Below, piece after piece: positions 39,380 through 47,571 of a stretch of 64,000 nucleotides of DNA. The stretch is taken from positions 5,467,501 through 5,531,500 of the forward strand of contig NZ_CP120997.1 of NCBI RefSeq assembly GCF_030719295.1. The letters are read 5' to 3'. The DNA comes from Streptomyces sp. Mut1. GTDB taxonomy: Bacteria; Actinomycetota; Actinomycetes; Streptomycetales; Streptomycetaceae. Position 1 is the first letter of the stretch; each line of letters opens with the position of its first letter. The position numbers and the translations under genes are program-made. The notes beneath the pieces were generated by a model that ran no database searches, was not told where the DNA came from, and worked only from the letters and a program-made list of their open reading frames with translations.

Positions 39380-40228
39380 GTGGCCAGGAAGCTCGCCGTC
39401 ATCGGAGCCGGACTCATGGGGTCCGGCATCGCACAGGTCTCCGCGCAGGCGGGCTGGGACGTCGTCCTGCGCGACGTCACCGACGAGGCGCTGACCCGTG
39501 GCCGTGACGGCATCAAGGCCTCCTACGACAGGTTCGTCGGCAAGGGCAAGCTGGACGCGGCCGACGCCGAGGCCGCGCTCGGCCGGATCACCACCACCAC
39601 CGACCTGGACGCCGTCGCCGACGCGGACATCGTCGTGGAGGCCGTCTTCGAGAAGCTGGAGGTGAAGCACGAGATCTTCCGGGCCCTCGACAAGATCGTC
39701 CGGGACGACACCGTGCTCGCCTCCAACACCTCCGCCATCCCGATCACCAAGATCGCGGCCGTGACGGAGCGCCCGGAGCGCGTCGTCGGCGTCCACTTCT
39801 TCTCGCCGGTCCCGATGATGCAGCTCTGCGAACTCGTGCGCGGCTACAAGACCGGCGACGAAACCCTCGCCACCGCACGGGAGTTCGCCGAGTCCGTCGG
39901 CAAGACCTGCATCGTCGTCAACCGCGACGTGGCCGGCTTCGTCACTACCCGGCTGATCTCGGCGCTCGTGGTCGAGGCCGCCAAGCTCTACGAGTCGGGT
40001 GTCGCCACGGCCGAGGACATCGACACCGCCTGCAAGCTCGGTTTCGGCCACGCCATGGGCCCGCTGGCCACCGCCGACCTGACTGGCGTCGACATCCTGC
40101 TGCACGCCACCGGCAACATCTACACCGAGTCGCAGGACGAGAAGTTCGCCGCCCCGGAGCTGATGCGCCGGATGGTCGATGCAGGTGACATCGGACGCAA
40201 GAGCGGGCAGGGCTTCTACACCTACTGA
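39380..40228 (+). CDS. 3-hydroxybutyryl-CoA dehydrogenase
   Basis: NAD(P)-dependent oxidoreductase acting on 3-hydroxyacyl-CoA, a step of acetoacetyl-CoA/hydroxybutyryl-CoA metabolism that can feed ethylmalonyl-CoA. 282 residues. Nucleotide motif VIGAGLMGSGIAQV, catalytic His in VVGVHFFSPVPMMQL, NRDVAGFVTTRLI, and the C-terminal MGPLATADLTGVDILL. GTG 39380 directly precedes the conserved ARKLAVIGAG. Monocistronic. The thiolase at 56546 would supply acetoacetyl-CoA. Confidence 0.93.
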   Translation: MARKLAVIGAGLMGSGIAQVSAQAGWDVVLRDVTDEALTRGRDGIKASYDRFVGKGKLDAADAEAALGRITTTTDLDAVADADIVVEAVFEKLEVKHEIFRALDKIVRDDTVLASNTSAIPITKIAAVTERPERVVGVHFFSPVPMMQLCELVRGYKTGDETLATAREFAESVGKTCIVVNRDVAGFVTTRLISALVVEAAKLYESGVATAEDIDTACKLGFGHAMGPLATADLTGVDILLHATGNIYTESQDEKFAAPELMRRMVDAGDIGRKSGQGFYTY

Positions 40229-40465
40229 TCATTTTCGGTCCGGTCCGTCTGATCCGCTGTCAATCAGGCCGGGTGCCCGTCGGGGGACGCCGGCCGCCGC
40301 CGGCTCAGCCACCGGAGTCCGCGACCCGCCCGTATCACTCCCCGGAGTGAATTCGGTATCGGTTCGCTTACAGACGGCAACTACCCTGACGCTGCCGCAG
40401 TCAGTTGGGGCAGAGACAGTTTCGGACAGACGGACCGGATCACGGAGCATTCCAGGGGAGCGCAT

Positions 40466-40789
40466 ATGCACATCAGGGGCGACCACGCCGAGCTGGTCGT
40501 CGGGGGCCGCCTCGACGTCCGAAGCGCGGCGGACGCCCGTACGGTCCTGCACTCGGCCCTCGACGACGGCGTCGGAGATCTGGTGCTCGACCTGACCGAG
40601 CTGGATTCGTGGGACGCCACCGGACTCGGCGTCATCATGGGCGCACACCGCAGGGCCGGACGCGCCGGACGGCGCCTCGTGCTGCGCGGCGTACCCCCGC
40701 AGATGCAACGCCTCCTGGTGGCCACAAGGCTGCACCGCATCCTCGCCATCGAGGGCGGGATCGCCGCGGAGTCGCTGCCGCGCGTCTGA
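40466..40789 (+). CDS. STAS-domain protein (anti-sigma factor antagonist-like)
   Basis: A 107-residue single STAS domain as in SpoIIAA/RsbV, which release sigma factors by binding their anti-sigma kinases. VVGGRLDVRSAADARTVLHS and LVLDLTELDSWDATGLGVIM are diagnostic. The phosphorylation loop, normally D-S-[S/T]-G, is D50-A51-T52-G53, so the first hydroxyl residue is missing. ATG 40466 follows CCAGGGGAGCGC. No kinase is adjacent; the RsbW-like gene at 4661 is far away. Its partner is unknown. Confidence 0.9.
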   Translation: MHIRGDHAELVVGGRLDVRSAADARTVLHSALDDGVGDLVLDLTELDSWDATGLGVIMGAHRRAGRAGRRLVLRGVPPQMQRLLVATRLHRILAIEGGIAAESLPRV

Positions 40790-41040
40790 GCGCCCCCGCA
40801 GGGGACGCCCCGTGGCCCCGGACGGACCCTCGGTGACCGTACGGCCCGAAGCCGCACAATCCTCACGAGACCGTGATCTGTGGGGCGGCGAGCCACCCCG
40901 GGGGTTCGTAGATACTGTGCAAAGGTTTAGGGTTCGGCCGTCTGCCGATTGACGGACCCACCCGGCGGACACCGGACCGTGAGCGGATGTGCGAGGCCGG
41001 GAGGGACAACCGCGCTCGACGCGTCTTGGGGGCTTTGGCG

Positions 41041-43512
41041 ATGGACCCGATACACCGGGGGCCGGATGAGTTCGGCCACGACAGCAACGGCTTCGCCGAC
41101 GAGGCCGGCCGGCGCCGGCCCTCACGCGATCCGCTGACCCCGGATTTCGGTCAGCAAACACCGCAACAGGTCCGCGTCGTCACGCTCGTCGCGGGCGACC
41201 TGCTGCTCACCGTCAACCCCGTCGACGGCAGCGAGGTCGAGCTGTGCCCGCCCGGCGAGCAGCCCGCCCCGCCCGTCCGCCGCACCCCCGCCGAACGCGC
41301 CGACCGCGCCCGCGCCGCCGCACCCCCCGTGCCGCCCGGCCCGCCTCTCCCGCAGCTGCCCCTGCTCCGGCGCGAGGAGGAACGCGAACGGCTCGGCCGC
41401 CTGCTCGTCCGCGGCCGCTCGGTCCGGCTCACCGGCCCCGCGGGCTCCGGCCGCACCGTCCTGCTCGACGCCGTCGCCGCCGACTGCGCCGAACTCGCGC
41501 CCGACGGGGTCGTCCGCCTCAGCGGCCACAGGCGCACCGTCACCGACCTACTGCACGCACTCTTCGACACCGTCCACGACGCACCCCTGCACCGCCCCGA
41601 CCGCCCTCTCCTCCTGGAGAAGCTGCGCTCCACCGGAGCCGTCGTCGTCCTGGACGACCTGGAGTTCGGCGGCGCGGCCCTGGACGAACTCCTCGACGCG
41701 ACCCCCGAGTGCGCCTACCTGCTCGCCGCCACGCCCGACGTGCCCGCCCCCGACGCGGACTCCCACCTCGAAGAGGTCTTCCTCACCGGACTCGACCGCG
41801 CCACCTCCGTCGACCTGCTGCAACGGGTCGTCGAGCGGCCGCTCACCGAGGAGGAGGCCAACTGGGCCGGAGACCTCTGGTTCGAGTCCGAGGGCCTGCC
41901 CCTGCGCTTCGTCCAGGCCGGCGCCCTGCTGCGCCAGCGCGACCAACTGCGCACCGACCCCACCGCGTACGACGAGTACGGCTACCTGGAGAACCGGCCG
42001 GCCGAAGCGCCCCCGGCTCCCGAGGACGGCGCGGAGGACACCGGGACCCCGCTGCCCAGTCTCGGTGAGGGCGCCGCGCCCGCCGCGCTGCTCGCCTCGC
42101 GGTTGAGCGCCGCTGCCCGCGACACGCTGCGCTTCGCGGTGGCGCTCGGCGGCGAGGTGCCGCACCAGGCCCATCTGCCGGCGCTCGTCGGGGACACCCA
42201 CGCCGACGCCGCACTCGGCGAGCTGGCCGGCTGCGGCCTGCTCTCCCCGGCCGGCTCCCGCTACCGGCTGGCCGCCGGGGTGCTCGCCCAGCTGGTGGCC
42301 GCCGGATACGGCGACGACGCGGCCGACCGGGCGCGCTCGGCCGCCCAGCACTACGCCTGGTGGACCGGCCACCCCTCGGTCACCCCCGTCCGGGCCGCCG
42401 CCGAGGCCGACGCGATCATCGCGGCGCTGACCCAGCTGGTGCCGGGGGAGGAGGCGGGGCAGACGAGCGCCGCCGTGCTCCTGGCCCGCAGCGCCGCCCC
42501 CGCCTTCGCGGCCGGGCTGCACTGGGGCGCCTGGGAGCGGGTCCTGCGGATCGGTCAGGAGGCCGGCCGGATCGCCGGCGAGGTCGCGGAAGAGGCCTAC
42601 TTCCACCACGAGTTGGGCGTCCTCGCGCTCTGCACGGGCAACCCCGACCGGGCCAGGGCCGAGCTGGAGACCTCCGTCAGCATGCGCGGGGCGCTGGCCG
42701 ACAAGAGCGGAGCGGTGGCCGGCCGGCGGGCGCTCGCCCTGGTCGAGGACCGTTCCGGGGGTACGGCCGTGAGCGGCCTGCCCTCGGGCGACGAGACTCC
42801 GGCCGGTCCGTTCGAGGTGTCCCCGCCGTTGGGCGTGCCCGCCGTCATACCGGTCTCGATGCAGCGCGCGTTCGACGACACGGCGGTGGTGCCCCGCCAG
42901 GAGGCGCCCCCGGCCGGCAGGAGCGCCGGGCGGAGCGGACCGGCGGCGTTCCTGGGCGGGGCCCGGCGCAATCTGGTCGCGGCGGGCGCGGGCGTCCTGC
43001 TGGCCGGGGTCCTCGGCACGGTGGTGACGCTCGGGCTGACGTCGAGCAGCGACCCGCAGGGCGACCCCGGGGCCTCGACCGAGCAGCAGGTCCCGGACGA
43101 CGACGGCGATACGACGGTCGGCGAGCCCGCGGACGATACGCCCCCGACGAGGAAGGCCACGGCGTCGGGCTCCGCCTCGTCGTCGACGACCCCCGGGCCG
43201 TCGGACAGCGGGTCGGCGCCGGCGGGCGCGGGGGAGACGTCGGCGTCGTCCTCGGCCGGTGCGGAGGAGACGGGGGCGTCGTCCGGGGCGCCTTCGTCGC
43301 CCTCGGTGCCGTCGTCCACCGGGCCGACCGGGTCGACCAGGCCGACGCCCACGAAGTCGGCCACGGCGCCGAGCAGTCCGGCGCCCTCGGAGACGGAGCC
43401 GGAGTCCCCGGGCCCGACGGAGCCGGACCCGGAGGAGTCGACGCCGCCGGGCTCGTCCGACTCGGCGAGTGGGCCGTCCGGCGAGGTGAGCGAGAGCCCG
43501 TCGGTGCTCTAG
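41041..43512 (+). CDS. Large membrane-anchored ATPase with variant Walker A
   Basis: An 823-residue protein I recognise only as an AAA/STAND-like NTPase. Residues ~110-260 hold an ATPase core: P-loop GPAGSGRT (132-139, Arg138 in place of Lys), Walker B AVVVLDDLEF, and a sensor-like YLLAATPDVP. Helical repeats follow (residues ~270-590). One membrane helix (LVAAGAGVLLAGVLGTVVTLGL, ~645-666) leads to a Ser/Thr/Pro/Gly-rich C-terminal tail of ~155 residues, probably outside the cell. ATG 41041 follows TTGGGGGC. No partner gene is evident; the STAS gene lies upstream. Confidence 0.75.
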   Translation: MDPIHRGPDEFGHDSNGFADEAGRRRPSRDPLTPDFGQQTPQQVRVVTLVAGDLLLTVNPVDGSEVELCPPGEQPAPPVRRTPAERADRARAAAPPVPPGPPLPQLPLLRREEERERLGRLLVRGRSVRLTGPAGSGRTVLLDAVAADCAELAPDGVVRLSGHRRTVTDLLHALFDTVHDAPLHRPDRPLLLEKLRSTGAVVVLDDLEFGGAALDELLDATPECAYLLAATPDVPAPDADSHLEEVFLTGLDRATSVDLLQRVVERPLTEEEANWAGDLWFESEGLPLRFVQAGALLRQRDQLRTDPTAYDEYGYLENRPAEAPPAPEDGAEDTGTPLPSLGEGAAPAALLASRLSAAARDTLRFAVALGGEVPHQAHLPALVGDTHADAALGELAGCGLLSPAGSRYRLAAGVLAQLVAAGYGDDAADRARSAAQHYAWWTGHPSVTPVRAAAEADAIIAALTQLVPGEEAGQTSAAVLLARSAAPAFAAGLHWGAWERVLRIGQEAGRIAGEVAEEAYFHHELGVLALCTGNPDRARAELETSVSMRGALADKSGAVAGRRALALVEDRSGGTAVSGLPSGDETPAGPFEVSPPLGVPAVIPVSMQRAFDDTAVVPRQEAPPAGRSAGRSGPAAFLGGARRNLVAAGAGVLLAGVLGTVVTLGLTSSSDPQGDPGASTEQQVPDDDGDTTVGEPADDTPPTRKATASGSASSSTTPGPSDSGSAPAGAGETSASSSAGAEETGASSGAPSSPSVPSSTGPTGSTRPTPTKSATAPSSPAPSETEPESPGPTEPDPEESTPPGSSDSASGPSGEVSESPSVL

Positions 43513-43534
43513 GGGGTGCGGGGGCGGCTCGGTC

Positions 43535-43619
43535 GACGCGTTGTCCTCAATCGCCGGACGGGCTTGATGGTGCCGGGCGGGCTTGATGGTGCCGGGCGGG
43601 CTTGATGGTGCCGGGCGGG
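43535..43619. repeat. REP element with 19-bp tandem repeat
   Basis: A REP-like TCAATCGCCGGACGGGCTTGA near 43548-43568 runs into three tandem copies of CTTGATGGTGCCGGGCGGG (43563-43619). The tandem array appears to have grown from the right half of the REP. The 160-base gap contains no gene. Confidence 0.75.
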
Positions 43620-43672
43620 GCCGGTGGTGTCGCCGGGCGGGCCCTGGAGGTGTGGGCCCGTCCGAAAAGGGC

Positions 43673-44344
43673 TCAGAACAGCCGCAGCTTGTCGTCCTCG
43701 ATGCCTCGCATCGCATCGTAGTCGAGGACGACGCAGCCGATGCCGCGGTCCGTGGCCAGGACGCGGGCCTGCGGCTTGATCTCCTGGGCGGCGAAGATGC
43801 CCTTCACCGGCGCCAGGTGCGGGTCGCGGTTCAGCAGCTCCAGGTAGCGGGTCAGCTGCTCCACACCGTCGATGTCACCGCGCCGCTTCAGCTCGACGGC
43901 CACCGTCTGCCCGTCGGCGTCGCGGCACAGGATGTCGACGGGGCCGATCGCCGTGAAGTACTCGCGGCGGATCAGGGTGTAACCCTCGCCGAGGGTCTCG
44001 ATCCGGTCGGCGAGCAGTTCCTGGAGGTGCGCTTCCACGCCGTCCTTGATCAGCCCGGGATCGACGCCCAGCTCGTGGGACGAGTCATGGAGGATTTCCT
44101 CCATGGTGATGATCAGTTTTTCGCCCGCCTTGTTCACCACGGTCCAGACGCCCTCGGTGTCACCGCTGCCCTCCTTCAGGGTGCAGGGCGGCGACATCCA
44201 GTTGAGCGGTTTGTACGCCCTGTCGTCGGCGTGAATCGACACGCTCCCGTCGGCCTTCACCAGGATCAGGCGGGGAGCGGAGGGCAGGTGGGCCGTGAGC
44301 CGGCCCGCGTAGTCCACGGAGCAGCGGGCGATGACAAGACGCAT
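43673..44344 (-). CDS. nucS: Mismatch endonuclease NucS/EndoMS
   Basis: Cleaves both strands at G-T, G-G and T-T mismatches, the non-canonical mismatch repair of actinobacteria that lack MutS/MutL. 223 residues: N-terminal DNA-binding barrel ([20 protein letters not shown]) and C-terminal RecB-like nuclease with [12 protein letters not shown] and VAVELKRRG active-site acids and Lys. The terminal KLRLF is the clamp-binding tail of the family. ATG 44344 is the start with normal length. Divergent from the small conserved gene at 44608. Confidence 0.95.
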   Translation of the reverse strand: MRLVIARCSVDYAGRLTAHLPSAPRLILVKADGSVSIHADDRAYKPLNWMSPPCTLKEGSGDTEGVWTVVNKAGEKLIITMEEILHDSSHELGVDPGLIKDGVEAHLQELLADRIETLGEGYTLIRREYFTAIGPVDILCRDADGQTVAVELKRRGDIDGVEQLTRYLELLNRDPHLAPVKGIFAAQEIKPQARVLATDRGIGCVVLDYDAMRGIEDDKLRLF

Positions 44345-44607
44345 GGTCGGCAACGCTACTCGACGTCGGGGGCTCGACGCGATTCACCCATCCGCCACTC
44401 CCGCCCCTTTCGGACCTGACGCTTTCTGTCTTGCCCCTCTTTGAACCCCTTCGTTATTGGCCGGTTGTGTTCCCAATCTCCTGGTGCGGCCCGGACTGCA
44501 CCCTTACCGTGGATGCAGGAGGTCGTCGCGTGTGTACGCTGCGTCGCCGTCCTCCTTCCCTGCCCGTAAGGCTCCGGCACTCCGCCGGGGTCGCGAGAGG
44601 AGAACCC

Positions 44608-45000
44608 ATGTCGCTCGACGTCTCACCGGCGCTGTTGGAACAGGCCGAGCGAGGCGAGGTCGACGAAGCCGACTTCGTCGACTGCGTCCGGACCTCCCTG
44701 CCCTTCGCATGGGAGATGATCAGCTCGTTGGTGGCTCAGCTGAAGGTCGACGGCGGGGAGTTCGCCGACAACCAGACGCCGCCGCCCAACGAGCAGGCAC
44801 GTGGTCAGCTGCTGCGTGCGCTCGCGAGTGATGCGATACGCGGCGCGCTGCAGCGGCACTTCGGGGTGCGTCTCGCATTCCAGAACTGCCACCGCGTCGC
44901 GGTGTTCCCGCTGGACGCCTCGGTCGACGACCGACTGGCCAAGTTCACCTCGGTGAGGGGCCAGTTGCTCAACCAGTCGCCCGAACTACGGGACTGCTGA
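44608..45000 (+). CDS. SCO5389-family conserved protein
   Basis: A 130-residue protein conserved in Streptomyces next to nucS. The acidic N-terminus (LLEQAERGEVDEADFVDCVR) precedes a helical domain (WEMISSLVAQLKVDGGEFAD, then ALASDAIRGALQRHFGV). No function known to me. ATG 44608 has AGAGGAGAACCC at ideal distance. An in-frame GTG at 44530 also has a strong site (AGGAGG) and would add 26 basic residues; I consider the shorter form more likely because conservation starts at its Met. Confidence 0.82.
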   Translation: MSLDVSPALLEQAERGEVDEADFVDCVRTSLPFAWEMISSLVAQLKVDGGEFADNQTPPPNEQARGQLLRALASDAIRGALQRHFGVRLAFQNCHRVAVFPLDASVDDRLAKFTSVRGQLLNQSPELRDC

Positions 45001-45010
45001 ATCCTTTCGG

Positions 45011-45055
45011 CTGTTGCCCCGGGCCGCGGGAGGTGCGACTGGTCCGGGGCGGCAG
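45011..45055. terminator. Stem between the SCO5389-type and flavin oxidoreductase genes
   Basis: CTGTTGCCCCGG (45011-45022) pairs with CCGGGGCGGCAG (45044-45055) with two wobble positions; convergent genes on both sides. Confidence 0.5.
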
Positions 45056-45101
45056 CCCCCGTACGTACACCGCCGTACACCCCCGGAGCGGTGCGCGGGG
45101 G

Positions 45102-46145
45102 TCATTCGAGGAGTGGCAGTACCTCGGTGCCCAGCCGCGCTACGTTCTCCTCCGTGGCGACCAGATCTCCGGAACCCTCCACCAGGAGCGCGAAGCGGGT
45201 GATGCCCGTGCGCGCGGCGGTGGTCGCGAGGCGGTCGGCCGCGAGCCGCGGCGTGCCCACCGGATGAAGGCGGCACAGCAGCTCCGCGTACTCCACCGGG
45301 TCCCGCATCACGCGGTGCCGGCCGTCGACCGTCACATGCGCGCCGAGCCCCTGGCGCAGCCAGCCCGGCATCGCCTTCACCAGCGTCTCGACGGCGTCCT
45401 CGGTGCGGTCGGCGATCTGGGCCACCCCCGCCGATACGTGCCCCGCCCCGTGCACCCGCTCCGGCGCGTGACCCGCCGCCAGCGCGCGGGACCGCCACAG
45501 CGCGACCATCTCCGCCTTCTCCGCGTCCCCGCAGTGCATGCCGAGCAGCATCGGCAGGCCGTTCTCGGCGGCGAGCTCCACACTGGAGCGCGAGGTGCAG
45601 GCGACGATCACCTCGGGGCCGCCGGAGCTCTCCGGACCCCGGCCGTCGAGCGGTTCGTCGGCCCGGGGGACCACCGCCACCTCGCGGAAGCCGTACCGCT
45701 CGCCCCGGCCCGCGACGCGCGGCTCGCGCAGCCAGTCGAGCAGCAGCCCCAGGGACTCCGGGAAGCCCTTCTCGTACGCCTCCAGCCCGCCGCCGAACAC
45801 CTCCAGGTCCACCCACGGACCGCCCCGGCCCACCCCGAGGCTGAACCGCCCGCCGCTGGTGAGGTGGAGCAGCGCGGCCTGCTCGCCGAGCGCGACCGGG
45901 TGCTGGGTGGGCAGCACGCTCACCGCCGTACCGACGCGGATGCGGCGGGTGCGGCCGAGCAGCTGCGCGGCCAGCGTGACGGCGGACGGGCACACCCCGT
46001 ACGGCACGAAATGATGTTCGGCCAGCCAGACCGCGTCCAGGCCGGATTCCTCCGCGACCTCGGCGGACCGGATCGCCCGGTGCAGCGCTTCCCCCGGCCC
46101 CTGGCCCGGAAACTGGGCTGCCAGTACGAACGTTCCCACACGCAT
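45102..46145 (-). CDS. LLM-class flavin-dependent oxidoreductase
   Basis: A luciferase-like monooxygenase, probably using FMNH2 or F420H2 on an unknown substrate. 347 residues; barrel motifs AEESGLDAVWLAEHHFVPYG, LGRTRRIRVGTAVSVLPTQHP, LLHLTSGGRFSLGVGRGGPW and EVIVACTSRSSVELAAENG. The ATG at 46145 is nine bases from AGGAGG; TTG 46151 would be only three away. Divergent from the zinc-ribbon gene, with nested inverted repeats in the shared promoter region. Confidence 0.9.
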   Translation of the reverse strand: MRVGTFVLAAQFPGQGPGEALHRAIRSAEVAEESGLDAVWLAEHHFVPYGVCPSAVTLAAQLLGRTRRIRVGTAVSVLPTQHPVALGEQAALLHLTSGGRFSLGVGRGGPWVDLEVFGGGLEAYEKGFPESLGLLLDWLREPRVAGRGERYGFREVAVVPRADEPLDGRGPESSGGPEVIVACTSRSSVELAAENGLPMLLGMHCGDAEKAEMVALWRSRALAAGHAPERVHGAGHVSAGVAQIADRTEDAVETLVKAMPGWLRQGLGAHVTVDGRHRVMRDPVEYAELLCRLHPVGTPRLAADRLATTAARTGITRFALLVEGSGDLVATEENVARLGTEVLPLLE

Positions 46146-46187
46146 CGCCAATTGCCTCCTTGCGGCCGACGCGGCTCTCCCCTACTG

Positions 46188-46238
46188 GCAACAACGTCTG
46201 ACACGTGCCAAAGGCACGGTCCGGGGCCCGGTTGTTGC
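46188..46238. promoter_or_regulatory. Nested inverted repeats in a divergent promoter region
   Basis: GCAACAAC (46188-46195) and GTTGTTGC (46231-46238) enclose CGTGCC-AAA-GGCACG (46204-46218). Candidate operator for the flavin oxidoreductase gene. TACGCT at 46301 is a plausible -10 for the rightward gene. Confidence 0.45.
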
Positions 46239-46343
46239 GATTTTCCGCTAACCCGCGCCGCCGCGGGCGGTGCGGGACGGGTACCCCGCCCGAATGGCCC
46301 TACGCTGGACGGGAACTGCCCAGCCTGCCCCGTGAGGTGTCAC

Positions 46344-46673
46344 GTGTCCCCGCGCCGCAACCGCCCCCGAGGCGGCGAGAGCCCCGTCAACAGCGCGAGC
46401 GTGGCAGGGGGCCGGTACGGCGGGGGAGGGCGCTCGGAGGAGTGGCAGGGCGAGGAGTGGTCCGTGCGCGCGGTCAGCGGCGCGAGCGCGGCGGGCAAGC
46501 GCTACCGCTGCCCCGGCTGCGACCAGGAGATCCCGTCCGGCGTCCCGCACCTGGTGGCCTGGTCCGAGTACGGCGGGGTGGACGACCGCAGGCACTGGCA
46601 CAAGGCCTGCTGGAACGCGAAGGACCGCCGCACCACACGGGTGCAGCGGTCCAGGAACGCGCCCAGGTACTGA
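46344..46673 (+). CDS. Small conserved protein with zinc-ribbon-like motif
   Basis: A 109-residue protein. The basic N-terminus (SPRRNRPRGGES) and Gly-rich segment lead to a compact domain with YRCPGCDQEIPSGVPHLVAW and HWHKACW: CxxC plus HxxxC could bind one zinc, as in small RNA- or DNA-binding ribbons. Streptomyces homologues are usually annotated without a function. GTG 46344 follows GTGAGGTG. Convergent with the ABC gene cluster to the right. Confidence 0.75.
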   Translation: MSPRRNRPRGGESPVNSASVAGGRYGGGGRSEEWQGEEWSVRAVSGASAAGKRYRCPGCDQEIPSGVPHLVAWSEYGGVDDRRHWHKACWNAKDRRTTRVQRSRNAPRY

Positions 46674-46695
46674 CGGGCCGGACAGGCCCGAGGGC

Positions 46696-47571
46696 TCAGA
46701 CGTCGCGCCGGTTCATCGACAGGTACGCGCCGCCCATGGCCACCGCGGTCACACCGATCATGATCCACAGCGGGTCCCAGCCGGACGGGCCGCCGGACGA
46801 CGTGACCGAGTTGTCGTAGAAGATGCTCAGCTGGTTGGGGATCGAGTACTCCAGCAGCTTCTCCTGGAGCGTGCGCAGCGACTCCGCGAACATGAAGATG
46901 GCCAGCACGAGCGGCAGCAGCACCACGCCGATCATGATCGTGATCGCCCCGGCCGAGTGCCGGATCAGCGCGCCGACCGCCAGCGCGAGCAGCCCCAGCG
47001 TCGCGATGTAGAGGCCGACGCCGACCGTGGCGCGCAGCCACTCCTCCCCGGTGGGCGCCGCCGCGTCCAGCACGGACGTCTGGATCAGGGCGACGATCGA
47101 CGTCATCACCGTGGTGAGGACGAAGGTGAGCAGGAAGAAGACGAGCGCCTTGGCACCGAGCACCCGGCCCCGGCTCGGGCAGGCCGTCAGCGTCGTACGG
47201 ATCATGCCGGTGCCGTACTCCGACGCGATCGTCATCACGCCGAGCGTGATCACGCAGATCGTGCCCAGCAGCACACCGAAGAAGCCGAGGCTCAGCACCG
47301 GGGTGCTTTCCATCTCCGAGTCGGACGCGGAGACCGCCCATGCCGTGAGCACCCCGATGACCAGCAGCAGCGCGGTCATGACGCCGAGCGTCCACATGGT
47401 CGAGCGCACGGAGCGGATCTTGGTCCACTCGGAGGCGATGGCGTCACCGAGCGTCGCGGGGCGCACCGGGATCGGCGAGCTGTAGAAGCCCTGGGGCTGC
47501 TGGTACGCCTGGGGCGGTGCGGCCTGCTGGTACGGCGCCTGCGGCGCCGGCGGCGTGGACGGCGTGGTCAT
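46696..47571 (-). CDS. ABC-2 type permease with Pro/Gln-rich N-terminus (module 1)
   Basis: A 291-residue permease. About 45 N-terminal residues are low complexity (APYQQAAPPQAYQQPQGFY), then the ABC-2 domain begins with LGDAIASEWTKIRSVRSTMW. Six membrane helices follow (TALLLVIGVLTAWAV, LGFFGVLLGTICVITLGVM, VFFLLTFVLTTVMTSI, LLALAVGALI, MIGVVLLPLVLAIFMF and a last one). It has EYGTGMIRTTLTACPSRGRV as in bacitracin-type exporters. Start overlaps the ATPase stop (ATGA). Paralogous to the permease at 48957. Confidence 0.92.
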   Translation of the reverse strand: MTTPSTPPAPQAPYQQAAPPQAYQQPQGFYSSPIPVRPATLGDAIASEWTKIRSVRSTMWTLGVMTALLLVIGVLTAWAVSASDSEMESTPVLSLGFFGVLLGTICVITLGVMTIASEYGTGMIRTTLTACPSRGRVLGAKALVFFLLTFVLTTVMTSIVALIQTSVLDAAAPTGEEWLRATVGVGLYIATLGLLALAVGALIRHSAGAITIMIGVVLLPLVLAIFMFAESLRTLQEKLLEYSIPNQLSIFYDNSVTSSGGPSGWDPLWIMIGVTAVAMGGAYLSMNRRDV

